Assembly: GCA_001626765.1 (NCBI GenBank) | Contig: LUOO01000045.1 | Location: forward strand, 1 to 64,000 | Source of the DNA: Maritimibacter sp. REDSEA-S28_B5 | GTDB lineage: Bacteria > Pseudomonadota > Alphaproteobacteria > Rhodobacterales > Rhodobacteraceae | Reading direction: 5' to 3' | DNA length: 64,000 nucleotides | Shown: piece by piece, positions 8,422-16,308 of the stretch | Layout of the letters: each line of letters begins with the position of its first letter | How positions within the stretch are numbered: the stretch's first letter is position 1 | The notes under the pieces: generated by a model | The model's input: the letters and a program-made list of their open reading frames with translations, nothing else | The model's database searches: none | What the model was told of the DNA's origin: nothing | Translations under genes and position numbers: made by a program

Positions 8422-9104
8422 CAGGCGGCGGCACCCTGTATCTCTTCCCAGGCACGGTTGATCGCGATGAGCTGCTTTTCGGCGATTTTCACCGCCTCTT
8501 CCGGCACGCCCCGCGCGATCAGCCGGTCGGGGTGACTTTCGCGCACTTGCCGCCGCCATTCGGCGCGAATGTCCTCCATCGACATGTCGGGGCTGACGCC
8601 CAGCACGCTGTAGGGGTCCGGTTGCGCGTCGGGCACGAAGCGGGCCCGCATCGCCCGGAACCGCCGTTCGTCGATGCCGAAGATCGAAGAGACCTGAAAC
8701 AGAAACTCGTTCTCTGCCGGGTGATACTGCCCGTCCGCCATGGCGATGTAGAAAAGCCCCTCCATCAGATCGCAGAGCGCCGGATCGCCACGCCCGAACA
8801 TTCGCGCGATTTTTTCGGCGTAAAGCTCGAACCCGGCCACGTCGGTCCGGGCGAGGTTGAAGACCCGCGCCGCGCTTTTTTCCTCTGAGGGCGGAATCGT
8901 GAAGACCTCGCGGAAGGCCGACACCTCGTTCCTTGTCACTTCGCCGTCCGCCTTGGCCATTTTCGCCCCCAACGCGATCACCGCGATGGCAAAGGCTGCC
9001 GAGCGTTCGGGGGGCGTGGAGGAAAAGCGCGAAAAGACCTCGGACAGGCTTTCGCCGTTCGCGAGGGCCGCCAGGGCTTCGGTGATGCGCGACCAGAGGG
9101 ACAT
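8421..9104 (-). CDS. TerB and DnaJ domain protein (DjlA-like, no membrane anchor)
   Basis: A 227-aa protein with an N-terminal TerB helical-bundle domain (about residues 30-150, including KMAKADGEVTRNE and AMADGQYHPAE, acidic metal-binding-like pairs) and a C-terminal J domain (about 160-225). The J domain keeps the HPD tripeptide in RESHPDRL, so it should stimulate an Hsp70 ATPase. Classic DjlA has an N-terminal membrane span, which is not seen here. The ATG at 9104 begins MSLWSRI; an upstream in-frame TTG at 9122 is less likely. It is the first gene of a two-gene unit with the EEP hydrolase. Confidence 0.85.
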   Translation of the reverse strand: MSLWSRITEALAALANGESLSEVFSRFSSTPPERSAAFAIAVIALGAKMAKADGEVTRNEVSAFREVFTIPPSEEKSAARVFNLARTDVAGFELYAEKIARMFGRGDPALCDLMEGLFYIAMADGQYHPAENEFLFQVSSIFGIDERRFRAMRARFVPDAQPDPYSVLGVSPDMSMEDIRAEWRRQVRESHPDRLIARGVPEEAVKIAEKQLIAINRAWEEIQGAAA

Positions 9105-9134
9105 GCCCCGATCTAACACCAAATGACCGGATGA

Positions 9135-9785
9135 TTACAGGTGCATATCGGCGCAGGCCCGGCAAAGTTCGCGCATCCCGCTGGGCGTTTCGATCCGCGC
9201 GGACATGGCAAGCGGCCCGACTTCGACCCGCAGCCGTTCACGCAGGTGCGGGTCCGACAGGAACGGGTCGAGCGCGCTGGCCAGGGCCACCCCGTCTGGA
9301 TGGGTGAGCACGAGCGACGCGAGCCTGAGCCTGGCATCGGGAATGTCCGGCCCCGGATGCGAGCCGTCCCATTGGATGAGGCTAGGAAAGAGCCCGTCGA
9401 AGGGCAGCTTGCCGTCGGGCGGCACCGCCATGCGCCAGCTGTAGGCCCCACGCGAGAGTGCCGTGCCGGTGCCCATGCCGGGGGGCGCGAGGTCGAGCGC
9501 GGCCTGAAGGTTGGGCACCCTCAGCACCCAGTTGGTAAGCCGCGGTTCGTCACGCGGTGTGTCGAGATCGAAAAACCGGGGGCGCCCGGGTGCAGTCGCC
9601 GCCGGGTTCACCGCGATGACCTCGAGGTACTCCTCGGGCCCCATCGACATCAGCCGATTGTGCGTCCCCATTGCCACATGGTCCCCGCCCCCATCCATCG
9701 GATGGCCGAGCGCGGTTTCAACAAGCGTCACGCCGTCGGCCAGCGCCGGGGTCGTGACCACCAGATGGTCAAGTTGTGCAAACAT
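9135..9785 (-). CDS. VOC/glyoxalase-like family protein
   Basis: A 216-aa protein beginning MFAQLDHLVVTTPALADG, the usual first beta-strand and metal-ligand His of a VOC fold. The pattern VAMGTHNRLMSMGPEEYLEVIAVN is typical of the glyoxalase_3 type found widely in alphaproteobacteria. The ATG at 9785 is preferred over one 30 bp upstream because it sits 10 bp after GGAG and starts the domain directly. A late Cys pair and His (RELCRACADMHL) is unusual but not interpretable. The enzyme class (lyase, dioxygenase or binding protein) is open. Confidence 0.75.
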   Translation of the reverse strand: MFAQLDHLVVTTPALADGVTLVETALGHPMDGGGDHVAMGTHNRLMSMGPEEYLEVIAVNPAATAPGRPRFFDLDTPRDEPRLTNWVLRVPNLQAALDLAPPGMGTGTALSRGAYSWRMAVPPDGKLPFDGLFPSLIQWDGSHPGPDIPDARLRLASLVLTHPDGVALASALDPFLSDPHLRERLRVEVGPLAMSARIETPSGMRELCRACADMHL

Positions 9786-9914
9786 GTTCCCAATCTCCGG
9801 TGAACAGTTTGGCATGAAACGCTTTCCAACGAAAATGTTATCTGGAACGGCGCTTTAGGGGCCGGCAGATCGTGGGCGGCCCGGCTTTGTGCCCCTATAT
9901 GGTCACGAAGGATT

Positions 9915-9933
9915 GAACATTGGAGAAATGTTC
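9915..9933. promoter_or_regulatory. Inverted repeat upstream of nhaA
   Basis: GAACATT (9915-9921), a 5-bp spacer and AATGTTC (9927-9933) form a perfect 7-bp inverted repeat, 53 bp before the nhaA start. It could be an operator for a dimeric regulator. It does not match the GTTC-N7-GTTC direct-repeat pattern of alphaproteobacterial LexA. Confidence 0.35.
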
Positions 9934-9985
9934 GCGGACTGCCAGAAAGTAACCTGAACAAACAGAAAGAAAGGGGATCGCATCT

Positions 9986-11182
9986 ATGCTCGAGAAGTTC
10001 TTCAAACACGAGGCCGCAGGGGGGATTGCGCTGATGCTCGCGGCGATTGCCGCGCTGATCATCGCGAACTCCGGATTGTCGACCTACTACGATCTCGGGC
10101 TGAATTCGATCCTCTCCGTCACCATCGCCGGCGAAGGCCTGTCCAAACCGCTGATCCTGTGGATCAACGACGGCCTCATGGCGATCTTCTTCTTCTACAT
10201 CGGGCTTGAGCTGAAGCGCGAGATGCTGGAAGGCAAGCTCAAGAACCCGCGCGACATCATGTTGCCGGGGCTTGCCGCCGTGGGCGGTATGGCTGTGCCT
10301 GCCGTTCTCTACGCGGCGGTGAACTGGGGCGAGCCGTCGATCGTCGGCTGGGCTATTCCCGCGGCCACCGACATCGCCTTTGCACTGGGTCTTCTGGCGC
10401 TGGTGGGCAGCCGGGCACCGACCGGTCTCAAGATCTTTCTGCTGACGCTCGCGATCCTCGACGACATGGGCGCGATCCTGATCATCGCGCTGTTCTACAC
10501 GGCCGATCTGCAGACCAAGTATCTGCTCCTGTCGCTGATCCCGCTCGCGCTCATGGCCTGGCTCAACTTCCGCGCCGTGCACCGGATCGGGCCGATCATC
10601 ATCCTTGGCCTCGTGCTCTGGGTGCTGGTGCTGAAGTCAGGCGTCCACGCGACGCTGGCGGGTGTGGTCACCGCGTTCTTCATCCCGCTCAACGACCGCT
10701 GGGGCAAGTCGCCGCTGCGCTCGCTCGAGCATATGTTGCACCCCTGGGTGAGCTTCTTCATCATCCCTGTCTTTGCCTTCGCCAACGCGGGGGTCGTCGT
10801 CGCTGGGCTGACGCTGGGCGATCTTTTCGCACCCATCACGCTGGGCATCATCCTCGGCCTCGTGCTGGGCAAGCAGATTGGTGTACTCGGTCTGACCTGG
10901 CTCGTGGTCAAGATGAACCTCGCGCAGCTGCCTTACGGCGTGAACTGGAAGCATGTCTATGGCGTCTCGGCGCTCGCGGGCATCGGCTTCACCATGTCGC
11001 TCTTCATCGGTGGCCTGAGCTTCTCGGAAGCGGCCGATATGAACCACGTGCGACTGGGCGTGCTGGTCGCATCGCTTATCTCGGGCCTGATCGGGTTCTT
11101 TGTCCTGTTCTATGCGGGCAACCCCGAGAACGTGGACGAGCCGATTTCGGACGAAACGCCGGTTCAGCAGCCCGCACAGTAA
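9986..11182 (+). CDS. nhaA: Na+/H+ antiporter NhaA
   Basis: Inner-membrane antiporter exchanging cytoplasmic Na+ for protons, important for salt tolerance and pH homeostasis. At 398 aa with about 12 hydrophobic segments it is full length. Signature regions are ATDIAFALG near residues 129-137 and ILDDMGAI near 155-162, which carries the paired Asp residues of the ion-binding site. VSALAGIGFTMSLFIGGL near the end matches the last helices. The start at 9986 follows AAAGGGGATCG. It is transcribed alone, with a palindrome upstream; the next gene is convergent. A sodium-pumping lifestyle would suit a marine organism. Confidence 0.95.
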   Translation: MLEKFFKHEAAGGIALMLAAIAALIIANSGLSTYYDLGLNSILSVTIAGEGLSKPLILWINDGLMAIFFFYIGLELKREMLEGKLKNPRDIMLPGLAAVGGMAVPAVLYAAVNWGEPSIVGWAIPAATDIAFALGLLALVGSRAPTGLKIFLLTLAILDDMGAILIIALFYTADLQTKYLLLSLIPLALMAWLNFRAVHRIGPIIILGLVLWVLVLKSGVHATLAGVVTAFFIPLNDRWGKSPLRSLEHMLHPWVSFFIIPVFAFANAGVVVAGLTLGDLFAPITLGIILGLVLGKQIGVLGLTWLVVKMNLAQLPYGVNWKHVYGVSALAGIGFTMSLFIGGLSFSEAADMNHVRLGVLVASLISGLIGFFVLFYAGNPENVDEPISDETPVQQPAQ

Positions 11183-11196
11183 GCGGGCTTACGGCC

Positions 11197-12531
11197 CTAT
11201 GACAGGAGGCGCAGGGCCAGCCGGTTCTGCGCCTCGATCGTTCCGGGCAGGTCGATGGTGGTCAGGTGACCGTCGCGCACCACCTGCCGCCCCTCGACGA
11301 TCAGGTGTTTGACCCGCGGCGGCCCGGCCAGAAGCAGCGCGCCCGCGTCCCAATTCCCCGCCGCCTCGATGGACGCCATGTCCCAGAACGCGATATCGGC
11401 GCGTTTGCCGACAGCGATCTGGCCGCAGTCGTCACGGCCGAGCACCTCGGCCCCGCCCCGCGTCGCGATCCACAGCGCCTCGCGCGCGCTCATCTTGTCG
11501 GCGCCATAAGCGACCCGTTGCAGAAGCATCGCCATCCGCGCTTCGGCCACGAGGTTGCTCGCGTCGTTCGAGGCCGAGCCATCGACGCCAAGCCCGACCT
11601 TGACGCCCGCGTCCCGCATCGCCCGGATCGGCGCGATGCCGGATCCGAGACGGCAGTTCGAACAGGGGCAATGGGCGACACCGGTGCCCGAGCGGGCGAA
11701 GAGGTCGATCTCTGCCCCGTCGAGCTTTACGCAGTGGGCGTGCCAGACGTCATCGCCGGTCCATCCCAGATCCTCGGCATATTGGCCGGGACGACAGCCG
11801 AACATCTGCTCGCTGTAGGCGATATCCTCGTCGTTCTCGGCCAGATGGGTGTGCAGCATCACGCCCTTGTCGCGGGCGAGGATGGCCGCGTCGCGCATCA
11901 ACTCGCGGGTCACGGAAAAGGGCGAACAGGGCGCGACGCCGACGCGGACCATCGCCCCCTCGCGGGTATCGTGGTGCGTGTCGATCACCCGGATGCAGTC
12001 GTTGAGGATGTCCGCCTCGCGCTCGACAAGGCTGTCGGGCGGCAGGCCACCGGCGCTTTCTCCGATCGACATGGCGCCGCGCGTGGGATGAAAGCGCAGC
12101 CCGATTTCGCGCGCCGCGTCGATGGTGTCATCGAGCCGGGCGCCATTGGGGAAGAGGTAAAGGTGGTCCGAGGTCAGCGTGCAGCCAGAGAGGGCGAGTT
12201 CGGCAAGCCCCGTGAGCGCCGAGACCCGAATCTCCTCAGGTCCGAAACGGGACCAGGTCGGATAGAGCGTCTTGAGCCAGCCAAAGAGCAGCGCGTCCTG
12301 CCCGCCCGGCACGGCGCGGGTGAGGGTCTGGTAGAGGTGGTGGTGGGTGTTGACGAGACCGGGGGTGACAAGGCACCCGCCCCCTTCGATCACCTCGCCT
12401 TTTTGCGGCAGATCCCGCCCGATCGCGGTGATCACCCCATCCGAGACCTGAATATCGCAATCCGACAACTCCGACCTGGTGTCGTCCATGGTCAGGACCA
12501 GTCGGGCGTTGCGAATGTGCAAGTCGGTCAT
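11197..12531 (-). CDS. Amidohydrolase, probably 8-oxoguanine deaminase
   Basis: A 444-aa member of the TrzN/AtzB/8-oxoguanine deaminase branch of the amidohydrolase superfamily, which deaminates purine-like rings. The metal-binding NTHHHLYQT lies near residues 61-69, a second His is in LHTHLAEN near 228-235, and WHAHCVKL and GLGVDGSASND supply the remaining His and Asp ligands. The N-terminal strand MTDLHIRNARLVLTMD is the composite domain. Its stop region overlaps nothing, but the start (12531) overlaps the 3' end of the downstream-lying monophosphatase gene by 4 bp, indicating coupling. Specificity for 8-oxoguanine is inferred from family resemblance only. Confidence 0.8.
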   Translation of the reverse strand: MTDLHIRNARLVLTMDDTRSELSDCDIQVSDGVITAIGRDLPQKGEVIEGGGCLVTPGLVNTHHHLYQTLTRAVPGGQDALLFGWLKTLYPTWSRFGPEEIRVSALTGLAELALSGCTLTSDHLYLFPNGARLDDTIDAAREIGLRFHPTRGAMSIGESAGGLPPDSLVEREADILNDCIRVIDTHHDTREGAMVRVGVAPCSPFSVTRELMRDAAILARDKGVMLHTHLAENDEDIAYSEQMFGCRPGQYAEDLGWTGDDVWHAHCVKLDGAEIDLFARSGTGVAHCPCSNCRLGSGIAPIRAMRDAGVKVGLGVDGSASNDASNLVAEARMAMLLQRVAYGADKMSAREALWIATRGGAEVLGRDDCGQIAVGKRADIAFWDMASIEAAGNWDAGALLLAGPPRVKHLIVEGRQVVRDGHLTTIDLPGTIEAQNRLALRLLS

Positions 12532-13163
12532 GCGGGCGCACGCTCCAGTATCGCCAATGCGGCCGCGTGAATCTTGGAGTTCGCGGCGGCGATCACACGG
12601 CCGCCTTGGGCCGCCGACCCGCCGCGCCAGTCGGTGACGATACCGCCCGCCGCCTGGACAACCGCCATGGGGCCTTGGATGTCGTAGGCCTGAAGCCCCG
12701 CCTCGACCACCAGATCCACCTGCCCCGCTGCGAGCAGCGCATAGGCGTAGCAGTCCATGCCGTAGCGTGTGAGCTTGCAGCGCCCGGCGAGGTCGTGGAA
12801 AGCCGCGCGCTCCGCCTCGGACCCGACTTCGGGAAAAGTGGTGAAGATCGTGGCGGCGTCGAGCGCTGCGGTCTGCCGCGTGGCCAAAGTCGCCTCGCCC
12901 TGTGGCCCCGTGACCCGCGCGATGCCGAAGCCGCCCTCGAAGCGTTCACCGATAAAGGGCTGGTCGACGATGCCGTAAGCCGGGCCGTCCCCGTCGCCCA
13001 CGGCGATGAGCACACCCCAGGTCGGCGTGCCCGAGATGAAGGCCCGCGTGCCGTCGATGGGGTCGAGCACCCAGACAAGCCCGCTGGTCCCGGCGCTCCT
13101 GCCGTATTCCTCGCCAAAGATCCCGTCGTCAGGACGCCGCTCGGCCAGCACGTAGAATGTCAC
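12528..13163 (-). CDS. Inositol-monophosphatase family (HisN-like), N-terminally truncated
   Basis: The 211-aa reading frame holds the catalytic core of a histidinol-phosphatase or IMPase: GIFGEEYG (Glu metal ligand), WVLDPIDGTRAFISG (Asp-Asp ligands) and late YDIQGPMAVVQAAGGIVTDW with the third Asp. Family members usually have about 50-60 residues before this core, including a conserved helix and the TxAD loop. Here the frame begins a few codons after the stop of the XRE gene, with only an uncertain GTG start at 13163 (frame reads PVTFYVLAERR). The missing segment cannot be found in another frame of the 27-bp gap. Likely a deletion that joined the two genes; activity is doubtful. Confidence 0.7.
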   Translation of the reverse strand: MTFYVLAERRPDDGIFGEEYGRSAGTSGLVWVLDPIDGTRAFISGTPTWGVLIAVGDGDGPAYGIVDQPFIGERFEGGFGIARVTGPQGEATLATRQTAALDAATIFTTFPEVGSEAERAAFHDLAGRCKLTRYGMDCYAYALLAAGQVDLVVEAGLQAYDIQGPMAVVQAAGGIVTDWRGGSAAQGGRVIAAANSKIHAAALAILERAPA

Positions 13164-13190
13164 CGGTCGCGCGTCAAGTGCGCGGGCGCG

Positions 13191-13559
13191 TCAGGCTGCG
13201 TCCGACAGGACCCTTGCCAGTTCGAACAAGCGCCGACGCTGGTTCTCTGGGATCGAGTAATAGCTGCGGATCAGTTCGAGGGCTTCCTTGTCGGCCAGAA
13301 TGTCGTCGGGCAAATGCTGCTCCATGCCGCGTTCCACGCCGCCCTCGAGCCCCTCGAAGAAAAAGCTGATCGGGACGCCGAGCGCATCCGAGATATCCCA
13401 GAGCCGCGAGGCCGAGACCCGGTTCATGCCGGTCTCGTACTTCTGGATCTGCTGGAACTTGATCCCGACACGTTCCGCCAACTGCTGCTGGGTCATGCCC
13501 ACCATCCAGCGGCGATGCCGCACGCGTTTACCTACATGTACATCCACGGGATGTTTCAT
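13191..13559 (-). CDS. XRE family regulator, PraR-like
   Basis: A 122-aa DNA-binding protein with a single HTH_3 domain over about residues 15-68. The stretch GIKFQQIQKYETGMNRVSAS and the following VPISFFFEGLEGG closely match the PraR/PhrR-type regulators of alphaproteobacteria, which control surface properties and quorum-linked genes in rhizobia. The ATG at 13559 (MKHPVDVHVG) is preferred to one 12 bp upstream because GGAG lies at proper spacing and homologues begin there. It is followed after 27 bp by the truncated monophosphatase. A 425-bp AT-richer region upstream probably carries its promoter. Confidence 0.85.
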   Translation of the reverse strand: MKHPVDVHVGKRVRHRRWMVGMTQQQLAERVGIKFQQIQKYETGMNRVSASRLWDISDALGVPISFFFEGLEGGVERGMEQHLPDDILADKEALELIRSYYSIPENQRRRLFELARVLSDAA

Positions 13560-13984
13560 CACGGTCTCCAATCACTCGGTCCACAACATCAACAGAGAGC
13601 GCCTGTTCCCGTTCAACCACAACCTGTCTTTTTGGCCAGTCGCACAACCTGACGAAATTTTGTTTATTTTCAGTTTTCTAGCAACGGGTGATCCCGCAGC
13701 CCTGTGCGATTTGGCCGACTCCTACCCCCTACGAAATACGCGCATAGCGTGTTTCGCGTATCGGGAATTGCATTTTGGGAATCGACTTTTGGGTTATTGG
13801 TCCGGTTACCTGTCCAGTTGTATGTCCGGGAAAGCCGCCCTGTTCGTCGCGCCGCGTCTTGCCCCGTTTCAAGGTTCAGTTTCTGCTTGCGGGCGATCCA
13901 TGCCAGTTCACGCGAAATGTCACGTAGCGTCCCGCTCGCATCCTGCTGCCCGCCGAAGGTAGCGTCACCACCAAGGAGGACATG
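13560..13984. other. Intergenic region, no gene recognised
   Basis: This 425-bp gap separates the divergent XRE regulator and quinone oxidoreductase. It is less GC-rich than the surroundings near 13650-13680. A short imperfect palindrome lies at about 13735-13765 around CGCATAGCG. A minus-strand reading frame of about 90 codons (13700-13980) has fairly protein-like sequence but no start codon, so it is not called. AAGGAGG at 13973-13979 serves the oxidoreductase. Confidence 0.5.
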
Positions 13985-14953
13985 ATGAAAGCATACCAGA
14001 TTCTTTCCTACGACGAACCCCCTGTGATTGCAGAGGTTGAAAAACCCTCGCCTTCCGCGGGTCAGATCCTCGTGGAAATCGCAGCCTGCGGGCTGAACTT
14101 CGGCGATCTTCTGATGGCCAAGGGCCAGTATCAGGAAAAGCCGCCGCTTCCCCTCACGCTGGGGATGGAGGTCGCGGGGCGTGTCGCGGCACTTGGTGAA
14201 GGTGTCGACAATGTCGAAGTAGGTCAACGGGTTATCGTCGGGTCCGGTCACGGCGGGCTGGCCGATTTCGGCGTGTTCCCGGCGAACAAGGCGCAGCCGA
14301 TTCCGGACGAGATGCCCTATTCGGACGCCGCCGCCTTCAACGTCGCATATGGCACGTCCCATGTGGGGCTCGATTACCGGTGCCGTCTGCAACCCGGCGA
14401 AAACCTGCTCGTTCTGGGCGCAGCCGGCGGCGTGGGCATGACCGCCATCGAGATCGGCAAGATGATGGGCGCCACCGTGATCGCCTGCGCGCGCGGCAAG
14501 GACAAGCTCGCGGTCTGCAAGGATGCGGGCGCCGATCACTTGATCGACAGCGACACCGACGACATCCGCGAGGCGGTCAAGGACCTGGGGGGTGCGGACG
14601 TGGTCTACGACCCCATCGGGGGCGAGCAGTTCAAGGCCGCGATGCGGGCCTGCAACCCCGAGGCGCGAATCCTGATCGTGGGCTTCGCCTCGGGCGAGGT
14701 GCCGCAGATCCCGGCCAACCACCTGCTCGTGAAGAACCTCAACATCATGGGCTATTACTGGGGCGGCTATAACGCCTTCAAGCCCGAGGTCATCCAGAAC
14801 TCGATGCGCCAGCTCATCGCGTGGTATTCCGAGGGCAAGCTCAAGCCGCATGTCTCGCACGCGTTGCCGCTCGAACAGGCAGGCGAGGCTTACGAGCTTC
14901 TGCGCTCGCGGAAATCCACCGGCAAGGTCGTCGTGACCACCGGGCGGGGCTGA
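13985..14953 (+). CDS. NADPH:quinone oxidoreductase family (zinc-independent MDR)
   Basis: A 322-aa medium-chain dehydrogenase/reductase. The GroES-like N-terminal domain contains ACGLNFGDLLMAKGQY, where Asn replaces the zinc-binding Cys, typical of quinone oxidoreductases. The Rossmann fold starts at LVLGAAGGVGMTAIEIGK (about 143-160). LRSRKSTGKVVV near the end is the usual C-terminal strand. Two adjacent ATGs exist (13982, 13985); the second was chosen because AGGAGG ends 5 bp before it. The last 64 bp overlap the convergent LysR gene. The physiological acceptor is unknown. Confidence 0.85.
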   Translation: MKAYQILSYDEPPVIAEVEKPSPSAGQILVEIAACGLNFGDLLMAKGQYQEKPPLPLTLGMEVAGRVAALGEGVDNVEVGQRVIVGSGHGGLADFGVFPANKAQPIPDEMPYSDAAAFNVAYGTSHVGLDYRCRLQPGENLLVLGAAGGVGMTAIEIGKMMGATVIACARGKDKLAVCKDAGADHLIDSDTDDIREAVKDLGGADVVYDPIGGEQFKAAMRACNPEARILIVGFASGEVPQIPANHLLVKNLNIMGYYWGGYNAFKPEVIQNSMRQLIAWYSEGKLKPHVSHALPLEQAGEAYELLRSRKSTGKVVVTTGRG

Positions 14954-15819
14954 GACAGCGCCGACCCGAGACCGGAATAGGCCTGCCGGAGCATCCGCAA
15001 CAGCGCTTCGGCAGGCTCGCCCCTCAGGCTCTCGGCCACGTAGAGATTGACGTGGTTCTCGCCCAGATCGGGCAGCGCGCCGCAATGGTCGATCGAGGCC
15101 AGGGGTTCCATCTGCGTTCCCGCTAGCCGCGCGTGAATTGCGAGATCGGCCACCACCGTGGCGTCGATGGTGCGGCTCATCTCGCTCGTCACCGCCATTT
15201 CCCAAGGGATACCGGCCGCATCGAGCGCGGCCTGCACGCCCGCGCGGAACTTGCAGCGTTCTTCAAAGGCGAGACGCACGGGCCGCTGGCGCCAGGCCTT
15301 GCCCCCAGGCGCCCCGACCCAGGTGAGGGGCAGCTTGCACAGCGTTTCGCCATTGCCCTCGCCCGGCTCTTCGGTCGTCAGGATCACGTCGCAGTTGCCA
15401 CGTGTGAACTCCTCTTTCAGAGCCTTGGTGAAGGAAGAAATCAGGGTGATCTTCATGCGCGGAAACTCGGCATTGAAGAGCTGCAGCACCGGCGGCAACG
15501 CGGGCAGCACGACGTCATGGGGCACCCCCAGCGTGATCTCGCCCTCGAGCCCGGCATCGGTGAGCTTGGCCCAGATCGTGTCGTTGAGTTCCAGCATTCG
15601 GCGCGCATAGGACAGCAGCTGCTCGCCCTCGGCGGTCAGATCGAGCGATCGACCGGTCCGGTCAAAGAGCGACGCATTGACCGATTCCTCGAGCCGTTTG
15701 AGCTGCATGGACACCGCCGATTGTGACAGGTGCAAGAGCCCAGCCGCCCGTGTCACGCCACCCACATCGACCACGGTGACAAAGGCGCGCAGCGCCGTCA
15801 GATCGAGATTTCGCGCCAT
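14890..15819 (-). CDS. LysR family transcriptional regulator
   Basis: A 309-aa regulator with an N-terminal winged HTH (residues 5-64, TRAAGLLHLSQSAVSMQLKRLEE) and a periplasmic-binding-protein-like effector domain from about 90 to 285. The last 20 residues (from about QPRPVVTTT) are read antisense to the end of the oxidoreductase gene and look unlike family C-termini, so the natural stop may have been lost. It is divergent from the DUF1127 gene, with a perfect TCAAAA-N7-TTTTGA palindrome between them. Effector and targets are unknown. Confidence 0.85.
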   Translation of the reverse strand: MARNLDLTALRAFVTVVDVGGVTRAAGLLHLSQSAVSMQLKRLEESVNASLFDRTGRSLDLTAEGEQLLSYARRMLELNDTIWAKLTDAGLEGEITLGVPHDVVLPALPPVLQLFNAEFPRMKITLISSFTKALKEEFTRGNCDVILTTEEPGEGNGETLCKLPLTWVGAPGGKAWRQRPVRLAFEERCKFRAGVQAALDAAGIPWEMAVTSEMSRTIDATVVADLAIHARLAGTQMEPLASIDHCGALPDLGENHVNLYVAESLRGEPAEALLRMLRQAYSGLGSALSQPRPVVTTTLPVDFRERRSS

Positions 15820-15842
15820 ATCACCCCTCGTGATGGATTAGT

Positions 15843-15861
15843 TCAAAATCATTCGTTTTGA
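15843..15861. promoter_or_regulatory. Likely LysR operator (TCAAAA-N7-TTTTGA)
   Basis: A perfect 6-bp inverted repeat with a 7-bp spacer, 24 bp upstream of the LysR start and 79 bp before the DUF1127 gene. Size and position fit a LysR autoregulatory site (T-N11-A type). Confidence 0.5.
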
Positions 15862-15939
15862 TAATTCACCGTTCTGTCGCAAACATCAAGCATCCTGATC
15901 AAGCACGATGGAAACATCACATTTCGCAAAGGTAAGACC

Positions 15940-16170
15940 ATGCCCGCCCTCCGCTCCTCCGCCGTCATCGCCCGTGGCGCCCGCCGACGCTTTTCGCCCA
16001 TCGCCCTCGTCGCCCAATTCATCACGCGCATGGTAGCGCCCCGCCGGTCGCGCGCGGCGCTGGCACGGCTCACGGACGCGCAGTTGAAGGACATCGGGAT
16101 CACCCGTCGTGAGGCCTGGTCGGAAACAAACCGGCCCTTCTGGGAGCTTCCCGAACGCCACCGCTGGTAA
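15940..16170 (+). CDS. DUF1127 small basic protein
   Basis: A 76-aa basic protein with the DUF1127 (YjiS-like) motif LARLTDAQLKDIGITRREAW at about residues 43-62, where the ...DIGI(T/S)R core is diagnostic. DUF1127 proteins in alphaproteobacteria are small, Arg-rich and stress- or nutrient-linked; some bind RNA (CcaF1 in Rhodobacter). The N-terminal half is Arg/Ala-rich and may be disordered. A weak AAGGTAAG precedes the ATG. It is divergent from the LysR gene and probably under its control. Confidence 0.85.
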   Translation: MPALRSSAVIARGARRRFSPIALVAQFITRMVAPRRSRAALARLTDAQLKDIGITRREAWSETNRPFWELPERHRW

Positions 16171-16308
16171 TCTGGCGAAAATGTTATGCCGGGGGTCATC
16201 TTTGGCCTCCGGAAATCCTTGAATTGCAAGCCGGCTCTGCCAATATTTCATCCGAACCCGAGTGCAGTCCGCACGACGGTCCTGGGATAACTCTAACGGA
16301 GGCAGCTG

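Noticed and set aside
9915..9933. LexA box upstream of nhaA
   Set aside because: The palindrome is GAAC-N11-GTTC, not the GTTC-N7-GTTC or GAAC-N7-GAAC direct repeat of alphaproteobacterial LexA.
13700..13980. Minus-strand frame with rather protein-like sequence (GTLRDISRELAWIARKQ...)
   Set aside because: No ATG, GTG or TTG start in frame and no ribosome site; could be a remnant, but not enough evidence for a gene.
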